A stretch of DNA of 64,000 nt from Flexivirga alba (GCF_042661025.1 NZ_JBHSWH010000001.1:2666001-2730000), one strand, 5' to 3'. Counted from the stretch's first letter, positions 39,863-49,102 are shown. The notes: a model not told the origin generated them from the letters alone. Program-made: numbers and translations.

Positions 39863-40070
39863 AGTCTCGATACGGGCTCGTTCCTCGCCCTACTCGACCA
39901 GCTTGGGGGAGCTCGGGACCTCAAGACGCTCGTTCCTCGCTCCTCGGCCACCGAGGGAACGGCTCGTTCCTCGCCCTACTCGACCCGCTTGGGTTGTGAG
40001 ATGGGTGCTCACGTTCGCCACGGAGGGTACTTCGGCTATGCGACATTCGGTTGTCGACAATTTGGCGGCC
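39863..40070 (-). repeat. REP-like repeat cluster
   Basis: Two inverse copies of GGCTCGTTCCTCGCCCTACT, followed by CGACCAGCTT or CGACCCGCTT, separated by a diverged CTCAAGACGCTCGTTCCTCG. They form the left part of a 400-bp repeat block before the permease. Confidence 0.7.
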
Positions 40071-40074
40071 GCGC

Positions 40075-40265
40075 GGGACCTCGAGACGTTCGCTCGTTCC
40101 TCACGAACTCCTCGGCCACCTCAGAAGTGGTGGCCGCGGGACCTCGAGACGTTCGCTCGTTCCTCACGAACTCCACGGCCACCTCAGAAGTGGTGGCCGT
40201 GGGACCTGGAGACGCTCGGACCTCGATACGCTCCCTCGTCCCTCGGTCGCTACTCGATCAGCTTG
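40075..40265 (+). repeat. 63-bp tandem repeat, two units plus partial third
   Basis: The unit begins GGGACCTCGAGACGTTCGC and ends CAGAAGTGGTGGCC. Unit starts are at 40075, 40138 and 40201; the third diverges after GGGACCTGGAGACGCTCGG into a REP copy ending TACTCGATCAGCTTG at about 40264. The unit is itself built from the intergenic element. Because 63 is a multiple of three, it makes a spurious in-frame extension of the downstream permease. Confidence 0.8.
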
Positions 40266-40286
40266 AAGAAGGAGCCGGAAACCGTT

Positions 40287-41711
40287 GTGAGTGAAGCGAA
40301 TACGACAACCGAACACAGCCCCAAGAAGCTGCGGCCGCGGCACATCACGATGATCACGCTCGGCGGGATCATCGGGTCGAGCCTGTTCGTCGGCTCGTCC
40401 AGCATTGTTAACTCGGTCGGTCCGGCGGCGGTGGTGTCCTATCTGGCCGGCGGACTGCTGGTCTATCTCGCCATGCTGATGCTCGGCGAGATGGCCGCGG
40501 CCCGGCCCGAGATCGGGTCGTTCATGGAGTACGCACGCGTCGGCATGGGGGACTGGGCGGCATACCTCGTCGGCTGGCTCTATTGGTATTTCTGGGTCGG
40601 TGTGCTCGCCTACGAGGCGGTCATCGGCGGCCACACGCTCAACGGCTGGCTCGACTGGTTGCCGTCCTGGGCCTGGTCCCTGCTGCTGCTCGCCGTCTTC
40701 GTGGTGAGCAACCTGATCTCGGTGCGATCCTTCGGCGAGGCGGAGTTCTGGCTGGCCAGCATCAAGGTCATCGCCATCGTCGTCTTCCTCGTCGTCGGCA
40801 CCCTCTTCGTGCTGGGCCTCTGGCCGGACGGCAACTTCGCGGTGCAAAACCTTTGGCAACACGGCGGATTCGCGCCGAAGGGGATTGGCGCCATACTCAC
40901 CGGGGTTGCGCTGGTGATCTTCTCCTACTTCGGCACCGAGATCGCCGTCATGGCGTCGGCGGAGTCCGAGGACCCGGCCAAGGGCGTCAAGCTGGCGACC
41001 GTCACCGTCATCTGGCGAGTGCTGCTCTTCTTCGTCGGGTCGATCCTGATCATCACCATCGCCATCCCGTGGGACCAGCTGCCCGTCGCGACCGGTGTCT
41101 CGGACGCGCCCTTCACCGTGCTCTTCGAGAAGTTCAACATCCCGGCGGCTTCCAACATCATGGAGTTGGTGATCTTCTCGGCCGTGCTGTCGGTGCTCAA
41201 CTCCGGCCTCTACTCCGCGTCGCGGATGTTCGCCGCGCTCGCCGACAAGGGGCTGGCGCCCAAGACGGTCAGCTACCGGGCGCGCAACGGCGTGCCTGTC
41301 GTCGCGGTCTTCGCCTCCACCATCGGTGGCGTCATCGCCGCGATCGCCAACTTCGTGGCGCCCAACTCCGGCATCTTCGACTTCATCATGAACTCGGCCG
41401 GCCTGGTCGCCCTCTTCGTCTATGTCTTCATCGCACTCACCCAGATGCGGTTGCGGCAGAAGATGACCCCGGACGAGGTCGCCGGCCTGGGCGTCAAGGT
41501 GCGCTTCTTCCCCTGGCTGAACATCTTCCTGATCGCCGGCGTGCTGGTCGTCGTGGTGATCATGCTGACCACCGACACCGGCCGCACCCAGGTCTGGACG
41601 AGCCTGGTCGCCACCGGCGTCCTGGTGCTCTTCTGGCCGCTCGTGCGGCGCAAGCTGCAGCGGATGCGGGCGGCGGACACCCAGCAGGAGGAGGTGCTGG
41701 TCAGCGAATGA
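40287..41711 (+). CDS. Amino-acid permease (APC superfamily, GABA-permease type)
   Basis: This 474-aa protein has 12 membrane helices and belongs to the AAT family. The N-terminal signature is HITMITLGGIIGSSLFVGSS, followed by FSYFGTEIAVMASAESEDP and LSVLNSGLYSASRMFAALAD. It resembles GABA/asparagine/proline proton symporters; the substrate is not decided. The GTG at 40287 (VSEANTTTEH) is chosen because upstream codons are repeat DNA, with AAGGAG and GGAA before it. The gene has no partner. The decarboxylase making GABA is 27 kb away, so a link is only a possibility. Confidence 0.9.
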   Translation: MSEANTTTEHSPKKLRPRHITMITLGGIIGSSLFVGSSSIVNSVGPAAVVSYLAGGLLVYLAMLMLGEMAAARPEIGSFMEYARVGMGDWAAYLVGWLYWYFWVGVLAYEAVIGGHTLNGWLDWLPSWAWSLLLLAVFVVSNLISVRSFGEAEFWLASIKVIAIVVFLVVGTLFVLGLWPDGNFAVQNLWQHGGFAPKGIGAILTGVALVIFSYFGTEIAVMASAESEDPAKGVKLATVTVIWRVLLFFVGSILIITIAIPWDQLPVATGVSDAPFTVLFEKFNIPAASNIMELVIFSAVLSVLNSGLYSASRMFAALADKGLAPKTVSYRARNGVPVVAVFASTIGGVIAAIANFVAPNSGIFDFIMNSAGLVALFVYVFIALTQMRLRQKMTPDEVAGLGVKVRFFPWLNIFLIAGVLVVVVIMLTTDTGRTQVWTSLVATGVLVLFWPLVRRKLQRMRAADTQQEEVLVSE

Positions 41712-41784
41712 CGGAGGGCGGCTCCCGTCGCGGGCACGGCGTCGTCGCGCCCTGACGGAAGTCCGACTGTGTCACCCTGGGCGC

Positions 41785-42261
41785 ATGCGCGTCGTGTCCT
41801 GGATCCTCATGGTGCTGCCAGTGCTGATGGTCGTCGCGCTCATCTGTTACGTGCTGCGCAACAACCGCAACTCCCCGGCCCGGGGCAGCGCCGGGTATGA
41901 CGTCGGGACCGGCTCGGGCGTCTGGTTCGCGCAGGTGCGCGCGCCCGGCTTCCACCTGGCGACCCCGCGCAATATGGCCGACGGCTGGGGCCAACTGCAG
42001 GTGTATGGCGGGCAGGTCTCCTTCACCCCGGACGGCGCCAAGGGCCCGGCCTGGTCGATTCCCGCGAACCAGATGCGGGTGCAGCGGCCATCCGGTCTGT
42101 CGACCGATTTCCATGCTGAGGCACCACAACTGGGCGAGGTCGTGATCGAGCCGAGCACCAACAAGCTGGCGCGGTGGCGCTCGACGGGGTCCTGGGCCGG
42201 ATCGAACTACCGCACTACCCAGGACGTCGTCACGATCCTGCAAGGCTGGGGAGCGCACTGA
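41785..42261 (+). CDS. Membrane-anchored hypothetical protein
   Basis: This 158-aa protein has one N-terminal membrane helix (ILMVLPVLMVVALICYVL) and a 125-residue domain with regular beta-strands (GGQVSFTPDGAKGPAWSIPA). This looks like a PH-like or DUF-type sensor domain facing one side of the membrane. I recognise no family with confidence. The gene stands alone after the permease with a 73-nt gap. Confidence 0.75.
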   Translation: MRVVSWILMVLPVLMVVALICYVLRNNRNSPARGSAGYDVGTGSGVWFAQVRAPGFHLATPRNMADGWGQLQVYGGQVSFTPDGAKGPAWSIPANQMRVQRPSGLSTDFHAEAPQLGEVVIEPSTNKLARWRSTGSWAGSNYRTTQDVVTILQGWGAH

Positions 42262-42322
42262 CGCGGCACGCGGTCAACTGACTCGCCCGCTCGACACCGC
42301 AGCGCGTGACGCCACGAGTCGC

Positions 42323-42514
42323 TCAGCGTGCGTCGCGACCGCGCTGCACCGACGCGACCAGTTCTTGCGCACGCTCCGCATCGATCGTCGGCGGTGCCAA
42401 TGGCTCACGACGTGCCTTCTCCAATAGCGCGCCGACGCGATCGGCTGCGCGCCAAGCGTTGGCAGTGCGCCTCGAGCGCCGGGGTCCGGCGCCGCTCGCG
42501 ATGATCGGGCTCAT
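42323..42514 (-). CDS. Small basic hypothetical protein
   Basis: A 63-aa Arg/Ala-rich frame ending AQELVASVQRGRDAR, with an amphipathic second half. GAGG lies close before the ATG. It could be a small DNA-binding or antitoxin-like protein, or a chance frame in GC-rich DNA. Confidence 0.35.
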   Translation of the reverse strand: MSPIIASGAGPRRSRRTANAWRAADRVGALLEKARREPLAPPTIDAERAQELVASVQRGRDAR

Positions 42515-42560
42515 GCCTCAAGTGTGCTGACGCGCGGGTATCCGCGCAATCACGCTGTCG

Positions 42561-43351
42561 TCACTCGACAGCTGGGCGTGCTCGTTCGATCCAGTCGTCG
42601 AGGAGACCGGCGACTGCGCGCGGCCGCTCGTGCAGCAGCGCGTGCCCGGCGCCGTCGATCACCGCCAGCGTCGCGCGGGGGTAGACCTCGAGCAATCGCA
42701 CGGCATCGTCGAATCCGACTGTCGTGTCGTGTAATCCGGCTGCGACCAGGGTCGGTCGGGAGAAGGTATGGCGCCCCATGTCGATCGGCCACTCGGTGAA
42801 GATGTCGGTGAGTGCGCGCTCGTCGAGGAGCGCCATCCCGGGTGCGACATAGTCACGGAAGCGGCGCGCCATCTCCGGAGTGCGCACGACGAAGTATTCG
42901 TCGAAGCTCGCCTGCTGCTCAGGCCCCAGCTCGTCGTATGCCGCGTCGTCCTGGACGACCACCTCCGGGGTGGCAGCTGCCCGACGCTTTCGGACAACGG
43001 ACAGACCAACGCCAGGCCGGCGACGAGCTCCGGGCGCAGTGCGGCGATGCCGCGCGCGAGGTAGGCGCCATACGAATGACCAAGCAGGAGAACGGGTTTG
43101 TCAGCAACGCTCTCAAGGAACTTCGCCAGCACCGCGACCACATCGTTGTTGCTCGCCAAGCCATCTGCCGTGGACTCACCCATCGCCGGCAAGTCCGGGT
43201 AGATCTGCCGGCAGCCACTGTCAGCGAGCATCGGCTCCAACGCCGCCTCGAGCTCGCGGTGATCGACCCCTACGCCGTGCAGCGCGACCAGCGGCACGCC
43301 CTCGCCGTACTCGGCGTATTGGATCACGACATCGTCGATCCGGCACTCCAT
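42561..43351 (-). pseudogene. Alpha/beta hydrolase, one-base frameshift mid-gene
   Basis: The first frame (ATG 43351) has the oxyanion region LVALHGVGVD and nucleophile elbow LLGHSYGAYLA. The second frame has the acid strand region ATLAVIDGAGHALLHERP with the catalytic His. Adding one C to the four-C run at 42967-42970 joins VGQLPP to EVVVQDDAAYDELG, giving a full 263-aa hydrolase of the proline iminopeptidase/esterase type. All three catalytic elements survive, so a base-calling error is as likely as decay. The substrate is unknown. Confidence 0.85.
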
Positions 43352-43505
43352 CACTTCACCGTACCCAGTGCGGCCGCTGCGGGCGCGTGCGTCATACCGA
43401 CGACAACCAGCCGGCAGGAGGTGAAGGCGTGGCGGCCCATGGATTGCACATCTTGTTCGCGCCGTTGCATGCGAGCGAGGTGCGTGAGCGCGCAGACTGT
43501 CTGGC

Positions 43506-43838
43506 ATGCAACGGATCTCTTTGGATGCACTCGCGCGGCAGCAGATCGAGCTCGCCGCCACGCACAGCGGCCACGCCGCGGACACAGTCGTGGGTGGGCA
43601 CGAACGAGTGCTGCGCCAGACGGTGATCGGCCTGACCAAGGGCGCGGAACTGTCCGAACACGAAAATCCCGGCGAGGCGACCGTGCTCGTGTTGCGAGGT
43701 CGGGTGCGCATGTTTGCCGGCGACGGCGAGCACTGGGACGGTCGCTCCGGTGACCTGCTGAAGGTGCCGGATGCGCGGCACAGTGTCCTGGCGTTGGAGG
43801 ACTCGGCGATCCTGCTCACCGTGGCCAAGCTCGGCTGA
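43506..43838 (+). CDS. Small cupin-domain protein
   Basis: This 110-aa single-domain cupin has a first motif around GLTKGAELSEHENPGEATVL (metal-type His/Glu spacing partly kept) and a second around GDLLKVPDARHSVLALED, with the beta-barrel strands VLVLRGRVRMF between. Such small cupins bind metals or small ligands and often act in stress or metabolite sensing. It is divergent from the alpha/beta hydrolase; no operon partner is visible. Confidence 0.85.
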   Translation: MQRISLDALARQQIELAATHSGHAADTVVGGHERVLRQTVIGLTKGAELSEHENPGEATVLVLRGRVRMFAGDGEHWDGRSGDLLKVPDARHSVLALEDSAILLTVAKLG

Positions 43839-43885
43839 CCTACTCGGTGCTGGCGGACGTCGCTTTGCCGGAGATTCTGCGGCCG

Positions 43886-44344
43886 CTACTGAAGCCGTCG
43901 CCTGGGCAGCACCACCCAGAGAGCCAGGAAGGCGACCGCCACCACTGTTACGGCCACCGTCCCGGCAAGCTGGCCGGCGACGACTCCGAAGACGAAGAAG
44001 ACCGTGAGCGCGATGGTCACCGCGAGCATCGCCAGGCCGACCTTGGCCATCCGGTCACCGAATACGACGACGACGGTCTTCTCGTGGTGACCGAACAGCC
44101 AGCGATGCGCGCTGACCGGCGCAATGAGCAGAATCACCGACATCACGGCGCACGACACGGCAGCGAGGTACTGCCCTGCCTGCCAGCGAGTGAGCTGTGA
44201 AAAGCGTTGCTGGAAAGGCAAGGTCAGCAAAAAGCCGGCCAGCACTTGGACGCCGGTCTGAGTGACTCGTAGCTCCTGCAGCAGATCGGTCCAGTTGCGG
44301 TCGGCGCGTTCGGCCGGAGTCTCGTCGCGGTCAGCGTTGTCCAT
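43886..44344 (-). CDS. DUF6328-type membrane protein
   Basis: 152 aa. A cytoplasmic acidic N-terminus (DRNWTDLLQELRVTQTGVQV) typical of the DUF6328 family is followed by four membrane helices, e.g. YLAAVSCAVMSVILLIAPVS and LAMLAVTIALTVFFVFGVVAG. Function in the family is unknown. It is convergent with the cupin gene and divergent from the nuclease lipoprotein. Confidence 0.85.
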   Translation of the reverse strand: MDNADRDETPAERADRNWTDLLQELRVTQTGVQVLAGFLLTLPFQQRFSQLTRWQAGQYLAAVSCAVMSVILLIAPVSAHRWLFGHHEKTVVVVFGDRMAKVGLAMLAVTIALTVFFVFGVVAGQLAGTVAVTVVAVAFLALWVVLPRRRLQ

Positions 44345-44437
44345 GCGGCACCATACGACAAGTGATCGTCCCAGGAGGTCGCGATCCCACGGCGACCCGC
44401 GCGCGGAGCCACTCGAGTCCTGGGATAGGACTGTCCG

Positions 44438-45253
44438 GTGGGGACCAGGATCACGATGGGAGTCGGCGCGCTTGCGCTGGCTTCCATCGCGCTCGGCGGA
44501 TGTACGGGGTCGCCCGGCGTCGCCTCACCGAGTGCGTCGCTCGCGTCGACGAAATCATCCTTCGCGACCACCACGCCACCAACCCCGCAAGGCAGCTCGT
44601 CGGGTTCGGTGGCATGGACCTTCAGCGTCCCACCGAGTGCTCCTCCGAGCAGTCCGACGTCGCGTCCGACCGATCCGACGACCGCCCGCACACTCGCACT
44701 GCTGGCGAAGCTGCCGGTGAAGGGACGCGCGCCGAAGACCGGCTACGACCGCAAGCAGTTCGGGGTGCGGTGGAGCGACGACGTCGACGTGTCACTCGGA
44801 CACAACGGCTGCGACACCCGCAACGACATCCTGCGCCGCGACCTGTCCGACATCACCCTCAAGCCGATCGCCCACGGGTGCATTGTGCTGACCGGCGTGC
44901 TCGTCGATCCCTACACGGGCACGCGGATCAGCTTCCACCGCGGTGTGGGGACCAGCAACGCCATCCAGATCGACCACGTCGTCGCGCTCTCCGATGCCTG
45001 GCAGAAGGGCGCGCAGCAGCTGAGTCCCGAGCAACGACAGGACTTCGCGAACGACCCGCGCAACCTGCTCGCAGTCAGCGGGCGCGCGAACGACCAGAAG
45101 CGGGACGGCGACGCCGCGACCTGGCTGCCGAAGAACAAGAGCTATCGGTGCACGTATGTCGCCAAGCAGGTCGCGGTCAAGTCCGCCTATCACCTGTGGG
45201 TGACCAAGTCCGAAAAGGAAGCCATCACAAGGGTTTTGGGGAAGTGTGGCTGA
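44438..45253 (+). CDS. Exported HNH (DUF1524-like) nuclease lipoprotein
   Basis: 271 aa. A lipoprotein signal ends in LGGC, then a Ser/Thr/Pro-rich linker, then a nuclease domain: GYDRKQFGVRWSDD, CDTRNDILRRDL, and the HNH core IQIDHVVALSDAWQKGA followed by NDPRNLLAVSGRANDQKRD. This family is common in actinobacteria and is probably a surface or secreted DNase. The GTG at 44438 is taken; an ATG at 44456 with AGGA upstream is also possible but would shorten the signal peptide. Confidence 0.88.
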   Translation: MGTRITMGVGALALASIALGGCTGSPGVASPSASLASTKSSFATTTPPTPQGSSSGSVAWTFSVPPSAPPSSPTSRPTDPTTARTLALLAKLPVKGRAPKTGYDRKQFGVRWSDDVDVSLGHNGCDTRNDILRRDLSDITLKPIAHGCIVLTGVLVDPYTGTRISFHRGVGTSNAIQIDHVVALSDAWQKGAQQLSPEQRQDFANDPRNLLAVSGRANDQKRDGDAATWLPKNKSYRCTYVAKQVAVKSAYHLWVTKSEKEAITRVLGKCG

Positions 45254-45334
45254 ACACGCTCTCGTACCATCGCCTGCCCGTCGAGGCGCGCGCTCACTGG
45301 TGCACCCCCGTCCTCATGGCCTCCTCAGAGAACC

Positions 45335-45545
45335 GCTCAACCAGCTTGCGTGCCAAGGTGATCCAGTGTCGGTCGCACCGCCAGGGTGATCGAGTGCCGG
45401 GGGAGCGCAGCGGGGGAGGTGTATCGAGATCTGGCGTCGGTTGGTGGGTCTCGACGCTCGTTCCTCGCCGCTACTCGACCAGCTTGCGTGCCAAGGTGAT
45501 CGAGTGCCGGGGAGCGCAGCGGAGGAGGTGTATCGAGATCTCGTC
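45335..45545 (+). repeat. REP-like repeat cluster, mixed orientation
   Basis: CAAGGTGATCGAGTGCCGGG with GGAGCGCAGCGG and GTGTATCGAGATC occurs twice, with an inverse copy (TCTCGACGCTCGTTC...CTACTCGACCAGCTTGCG) between. The gap 45254-45629 contains no gene. Confidence 0.75.
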
Positions 45546-45629
45546 CCCATCCCTCGCCAGACGTCATTGTTCTCCACAGCCGACCGTCCCTGCGGTGTTT
45601 TCCGCGGGATCGGTCGACACGCTGTGGGG

Positions 45630-45929
45630 ATGGCATGGACATACATTCTTGAGTGCGGCGACGGTTCCTATTACGTCGGCAGCACGCGCGATCTCGATCT
45701 ACGTATGACACAGCACTACGCCGGGCTCGGCTCGGCATACACGCGAAGGCGTATGCCCGTGACGCTCGTCTGGGCCCACGAATGGACGGACATCGACGAT
45801 GCGTATGCCTTCGAGAAAAAGGTCCAAGGGTGGGGACGCGCTAAGCGTGAGGCGCTGATCGCCGGGGAGTTCGACCGACTGTCGGCGTTGTCGAAGAAGC
45901 GCAACTGGAGCCGCGGTCATTCTGACTGA
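45630..45929 (+). CDS. GIY-YIG domain nuclease-like protein
   Basis: This 99-aa single-domain protein opens WTYILECGDGSYYVGSTRDL (the GIY and YIG strands), has the Arg in DLRMTQH, and the Glu-bearing helix FEKKVQGWGRAKREALIAGE. Stand-alone GIY-YIG proteins of this UPF0213 type are common and their cellular role is unsettled. The ATG at 45630 follows GTGGGG. Upstream sequence is repeat DNA. Confidence 0.9.
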   Translation: MAWTYILECGDGSYYVGSTRDLDLRMTQHYAGLGSAYTRRRMPVTLVWAHEWTDIDDAYAFEKKVQGWGRAKREALIAGEFDRLSALSKKRNWSRGHSD

Positions 45930-45944
45930 AAGGGGTGGGAGGGT

Positions 45945-46080
45945 CTCGATACGCGAGTTCCCCCGCTTCGCTCCTCCACTCGCTACTCGACCAGCTTGGT
46001 GGGGTCTCGTTACTCGACCGGCTTGGGTGGCCACTCGCGACGCGGCTCGTTCCTCGCCGCTACTCGACCCGCAAAGGGCT
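45945..46080 (-). repeat. REP-like repeat cluster
   Basis: GTCTCGATACGCGAGTTCCC then CGCTTCGCTCCTCC and CTACTCGACCAGCTTGG, followed by two shorter copies ending CTACTCGACCCGC. They occupy the gap before the molybdoenzyme gene. Confidence 0.75.
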
Positions 46081-46103
46081 CGGACGGGCGTAGCGTCGGG
46101 TCC

Positions 46104-48467
46104 ATGGCAGGTTCAATTCTCGGGACCAGGGTCCGCCGGGTCGAAGACGCCGACCTGGTGACCGGCGCATCGACCTTCGTCGGCAATCTTCAGCTCGACG
46201 GGCTGCTGCATGCGGCCTTCGTGCGATCACCGTTGGCCCACGGGCACATTCGCAACATCGACACCACCGAAGCGGCCGCCTCACCCGGTGTCGTCGCGGT
46301 CTACACGGCAGCGGAGCTGTCGCTCAAACCGCACCACGGATTGATGGTGGTGAACCCGAAAGTTCCTCGACCACCATTGGCGACAGACCGAGTGCGGTTC
46401 GTCGGTGAGCCGGTCGCGCTGGTCGTCGCCGAGTCGCGCGCGGCGGCAGCCGACGCCGTCGAGCTGGTCGACGTCGACTACGACCCGATCCCGGCAGTGG
46501 TGGATCCCGAGGACGCGCTCGCCCCGGATGCAGAGTTGCAGTTCCCCGAGCTGGGCACCAACCTGGTGATCGGCTATCGCACTGCGGTGCAAGAGGATCC
46601 GCTGGACGGCGCCGACGTCGTCGTGCGTGCTCGGATGGTCAACCAGCGGGTCGCGGTGATGCCGATGGAAGGCAACGCGATCGCCGTCGAACCAGCCGGG
46701 GACGACGAGCACGATCTCGTCATACACGTGTCGACGCAGATGCCGCACGGCTTCCAGGCGATGGTCGCCGCGGAGTTCGACCTGCCGAAAGACACCGTGC
46801 GCGTCATCTCCCCGCACGTCGGCGGCGGCTTCGGCGGCAAGGCCGGCATGATCGCCGAGCACACCGCCGTGATCGGCGCGGCGCGCACCCTCGGCCGGCC
46901 GGTCGCCTGGGTCGAAACACGCTCGGAGAACCTGCAGGGCATGCACGGCCGCGGCCAGGTCGGCTACTACGAACTCGGCCTCACCAAGGCCGGCAAGATC
47001 GTCGGCCTGCGGGCGCGCGTGATCGGCGACGCTGGCGCGTGGGCGGGGTTCGGCGGCGCACTACCGATCCACATGACCGCGCTCATGGTGCCCGGTGTGT
47101 ATGACGTTCCCGTCGTCGCGTATGACTCCGCGTCCGCGGTCACCAACACTGCTCCGATGGGGGCGTTCCGCGGTGCCGGACGACCGGAGGCGGCCGCGCA
47201 CATAGAGCGGATGATGGACATCGCCGCCGACCAGTTGGGCATCGACCCGGTCGAGTTGCGCAGGCGAAACCTATTGGACCCCAACAGTTTTCCGGTGACG
47301 ACGCCGATGGGGGCGACATACGACTCGGGTGACTACGACCTGCCGCTGCGGGAAGCGTTGCGGCTCGCCGACTACGACAAGCTGCGCGAGGAGCAGGCCA
47401 GCCGTCGCGAGACCGGCGACCCGGTGCAGTTGGGCATCGGGGTCAGCGTCTATGTCGAAGTGACGGCACCCGGCGGCGGCTCCGAATACGGCTCGGTGAC
47501 GGTGCACGACGACGGGACAGCGACCGTGTCGTCCGGCACCTCCGCGCACGGTCAGGGCCACGCGACGGCATTCTCGATGCTGGTGTCCGACGCTCTCGGC
47601 ATCCCGATGGACAAGATCAGCTACGTGCAGTCCGACACCGCCGTCGTGCCGCGCGGCGGCGGCACCGGCGGCTCGCGATCGCTGCAGCTGGGCGGCAGCG
47701 CCGTGCAGTCCGCCGCGACCACTGTGCTCGACCAGGCGCGTCGGCACGCCGCCGCACGGCTGGAAGCGGCCGTCGACGACATCGTGCTCACCGAGGAAGG
47801 CACCTTCGGCGTTGCCGGCGTGCCTGGCGGAGCCACCGTGACCTGGACCGAGGTCGCCGGCGCCGCACGCGAAGCGGGCGAGGAACTCGCCGCCGGGGTC
47901 GACGTCAACCAGGAGGGCTCGACCTTCCCCTTCGGCGCGCACGTGTCCGTCGTCGAGGTCGACACCGAGACCGGGCACGTCCGGCCGCTGCGGCACGTCG
48001 CCGTCGATGACTGCGGTCGGGTGCTCAACCCGCTGCTGGTCGAGGGTCAGCAGCACGGCGGGCTCGCGCAGGGCATCGCTCAGGCGCTCTACGAAGAGGT
48101 GGTCTTCGACGCCGACGGGCAACCGCTGACGAGCACCCTTGCCGACTACGCGATGCCGAGCTCCGCCGATCTGGTCGACTTCGAAACCGCGTCAACGATG
48201 ACGCCGACACCGCTGAATGCGTTGGGTGCGAAGGGGATTGGCGAGTCCGCCACGATCGGGTCGACACCCGCCGTGCAGAACGCCGTCGTCGACGCCGTCA
48301 GCCACCTCGGGGTGCGGCACATCGACCTGCCGTGCACCCCGCAACGCGTATGGCGCGCCGTGCAGGACGCTCAAGGCGGCACGCTGCCGGATGTATGGCG
48401 CGAGCCGCCCGCGGTCTTCGACGACCTACCGGTCCGTGGTGGCGTCGACAACGCCGCCGGCATTTGA
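46104..48467 (+). CDS. Xanthine dehydrogenase-family molybdopterin subunit (CoxL-like)
   Basis: This 787-aa large subunit of the xanthine oxidase/CO dehydrogenase family has Moco-binding GGGFGGKAG, the active-site loop APMGAFRGAGRPEA and a catalytic Glu near E714 in GAKGIGESATIG. The loop is the AxRGAGR (form II) type, not the AYxCSFR of true CO dehydrogenase, so a hydroxylase of aldehydes or N-heterocycles is more likely than CO oxidation. The usual FAD (CoxM) and 2Fe-2S (CoxS) subunit genes are absent nearby, so it must use partners encoded elsewhere or be non-functional. RBS is weak. Confidence 0.92.
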   Translation: MAGSILGTRVRRVEDADLVTGASTFVGNLQLDGLLHAAFVRSPLAHGHIRNIDTTEAAASPGVVAVYTAAELSLKPHHGLMVVNPKVPRPPLATDRVRFVGEPVALVVAESRAAAADAVELVDVDYDPIPAVVDPEDALAPDAELQFPELGTNLVIGYRTAVQEDPLDGADVVVRARMVNQRVAVMPMEGNAIAVEPAGDDEHDLVIHVSTQMPHGFQAMVAAEFDLPKDTVRVISPHVGGGFGGKAGMIAEHTAVIGAARTLGRPVAWVETRSENLQGMHGRGQVGYYELGLTKAGKIVGLRARVIGDAGAWAGFGGALPIHMTALMVPGVYDVPVVAYDSASAVTNTAPMGAFRGAGRPEAAAHIERMMDIAADQLGIDPVELRRRNLLDPNSFPVTTPMGATYDSGDYDLPLREALRLADYDKLREEQASRRETGDPVQLGIGVSVYVEVTAPGGGSEYGSVTVHDDGTATVSSGTSAHGQGHATAFSMLVSDALGIPMDKISYVQSDTAVVPRGGGTGGSRSLQLGGSAVQSAATTVLDQARRHAAARLEAAVDDIVLTEEGTFGVAGVPGGATVTWTEVAGAAREAGEELAAGVDVNQEGSTFPFGAHVSVVEVDTETGHVRPLRHVAVDDCGRVLNPLLVEGQQHGGLAQGIAQALYEEVVFDADGQPLTSTLADYAMPSSADLVDFETASTMTPTPLNALGAKGIGESATIGSTPAVQNAVVDAVSHLGVRHIDLPCTPQRVWRAVQDAQGGTLPDVWREPPAVFDDLPVRGGVDNAAGI

Positions 48468-48477
48468 GCGAGTTTGG

Positions 48478-48622
48478 TGGCCGAGGAGGCGGAGGAGCGG
48501 GGAGAGGTCTCGGGTCTCGATACGCGGATTCCCCCGCTTCGCTCCTCCATCCGCTACTCGACCAGCTTGGTGTGCGGTCTCGATACGGGCTCGTTCCTCG
48601 CCCTACTCGACCAGCTTGGGTG
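48478..48622 (-). repeat. REP-like repeat cluster
   Basis: A nearly complete inverse copy (GTCTCGATACGCGGATTCCC, CGCTTCGCTCCTCC, CCGCTACTCGACCAGCTTGG) and a second (GGCTCGTTCCTCGCCCTACT) lie between convergent genes. Confidence 0.75.
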
Positions 48623-48623
48623 G

Positions 48624-49031
48624 CTACTCGGCCGGCTTGGTTTGGAAGCCGCTGCAGAGCAGGTCGATCGTCTCGATCTTGTCGTGTCCGGTGGTGAAGA
48701 GGTGCTGCTCGGCGACCCGGCCACGCTTCGGTGAGCCGGGCGGGTTGAGCCGGATTCGCCAGCGCAGGTAGCGCTTCGCGCCGACCGATCCGGCGGACGC
48801 CTCGAGCAGGGCGAAGTTGTCGGTTCCGCCGAACCAGGTCTCGAACTTCGCGGCAATGGTGGCAGCACCGTCAAGCTCGAGGAGCCCCATCGGCAGGAGC
48901 GCGCGCAGGTGTACGTCGTCAGCCAGGCATTGCTCGAACGCCCGGAAGTCGCGGCAGCTGACCGCGTGGACCAGCTCGCCGGTGATCGGCGGCCGCGTGG
49001 TGGTGGTCTCGGTGATCGTGTTGGTATCCAT
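48624..49031 (-). CDS. NTF2/SnoaL-like fold protein
   Basis: 135 aa. The pattern HAVSCRDFRAFEQCLADDVHLRALLP followed by ATIAAKFETWFG and strands ending KIETIDLLCSGF is that of SnoaL-like alpha+beta barrels, which include small-molecule isomerases and ligand-binding proteins. The start is uncertain: ATG at 49031 is used, and a GTG at 49058 would add nine residues. It is followed by repeat DNA. Specific function unknown. Confidence 0.8.
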   Translation of the reverse strand: MDTNTITETTTTRPPITGELVHAVSCRDFRAFEQCLADDVHLRALLPMGLLELDGAATIAAKFETWFGGTDNFALLEASAGSVGAKRYLRWRIRLNPPGSPKRGRVAEQHLFTTGHDKIETIDLLCSGFQTKPAE

Positions 49032-49102
49032 GCCTTCAGTTGTATGGCGCACCGGCACCTCGCCACATCGGAAGAACTACCGATCTTCGTGCGCTGACAG
49101 CA

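Noticed and set aside
40075..40265. CRISPR array
   Set aside because: The 63-bp units are contiguous without unique spacers and no cas genes are present.
39903..40286. N-terminal extension of the amino-acid permease with a repeated RSSRTPRPPQKWW peptide
   Set aside because: It is translated intergenic repeat DNA; the permease family begins just after the GTG at 40287.
46104..48467. Aerobic CO dehydrogenase large subunit
   Set aside because: The active-site loop is AxRGAGR, not the AYxCSFR of form I enzymes, and coxM/coxS are missing.
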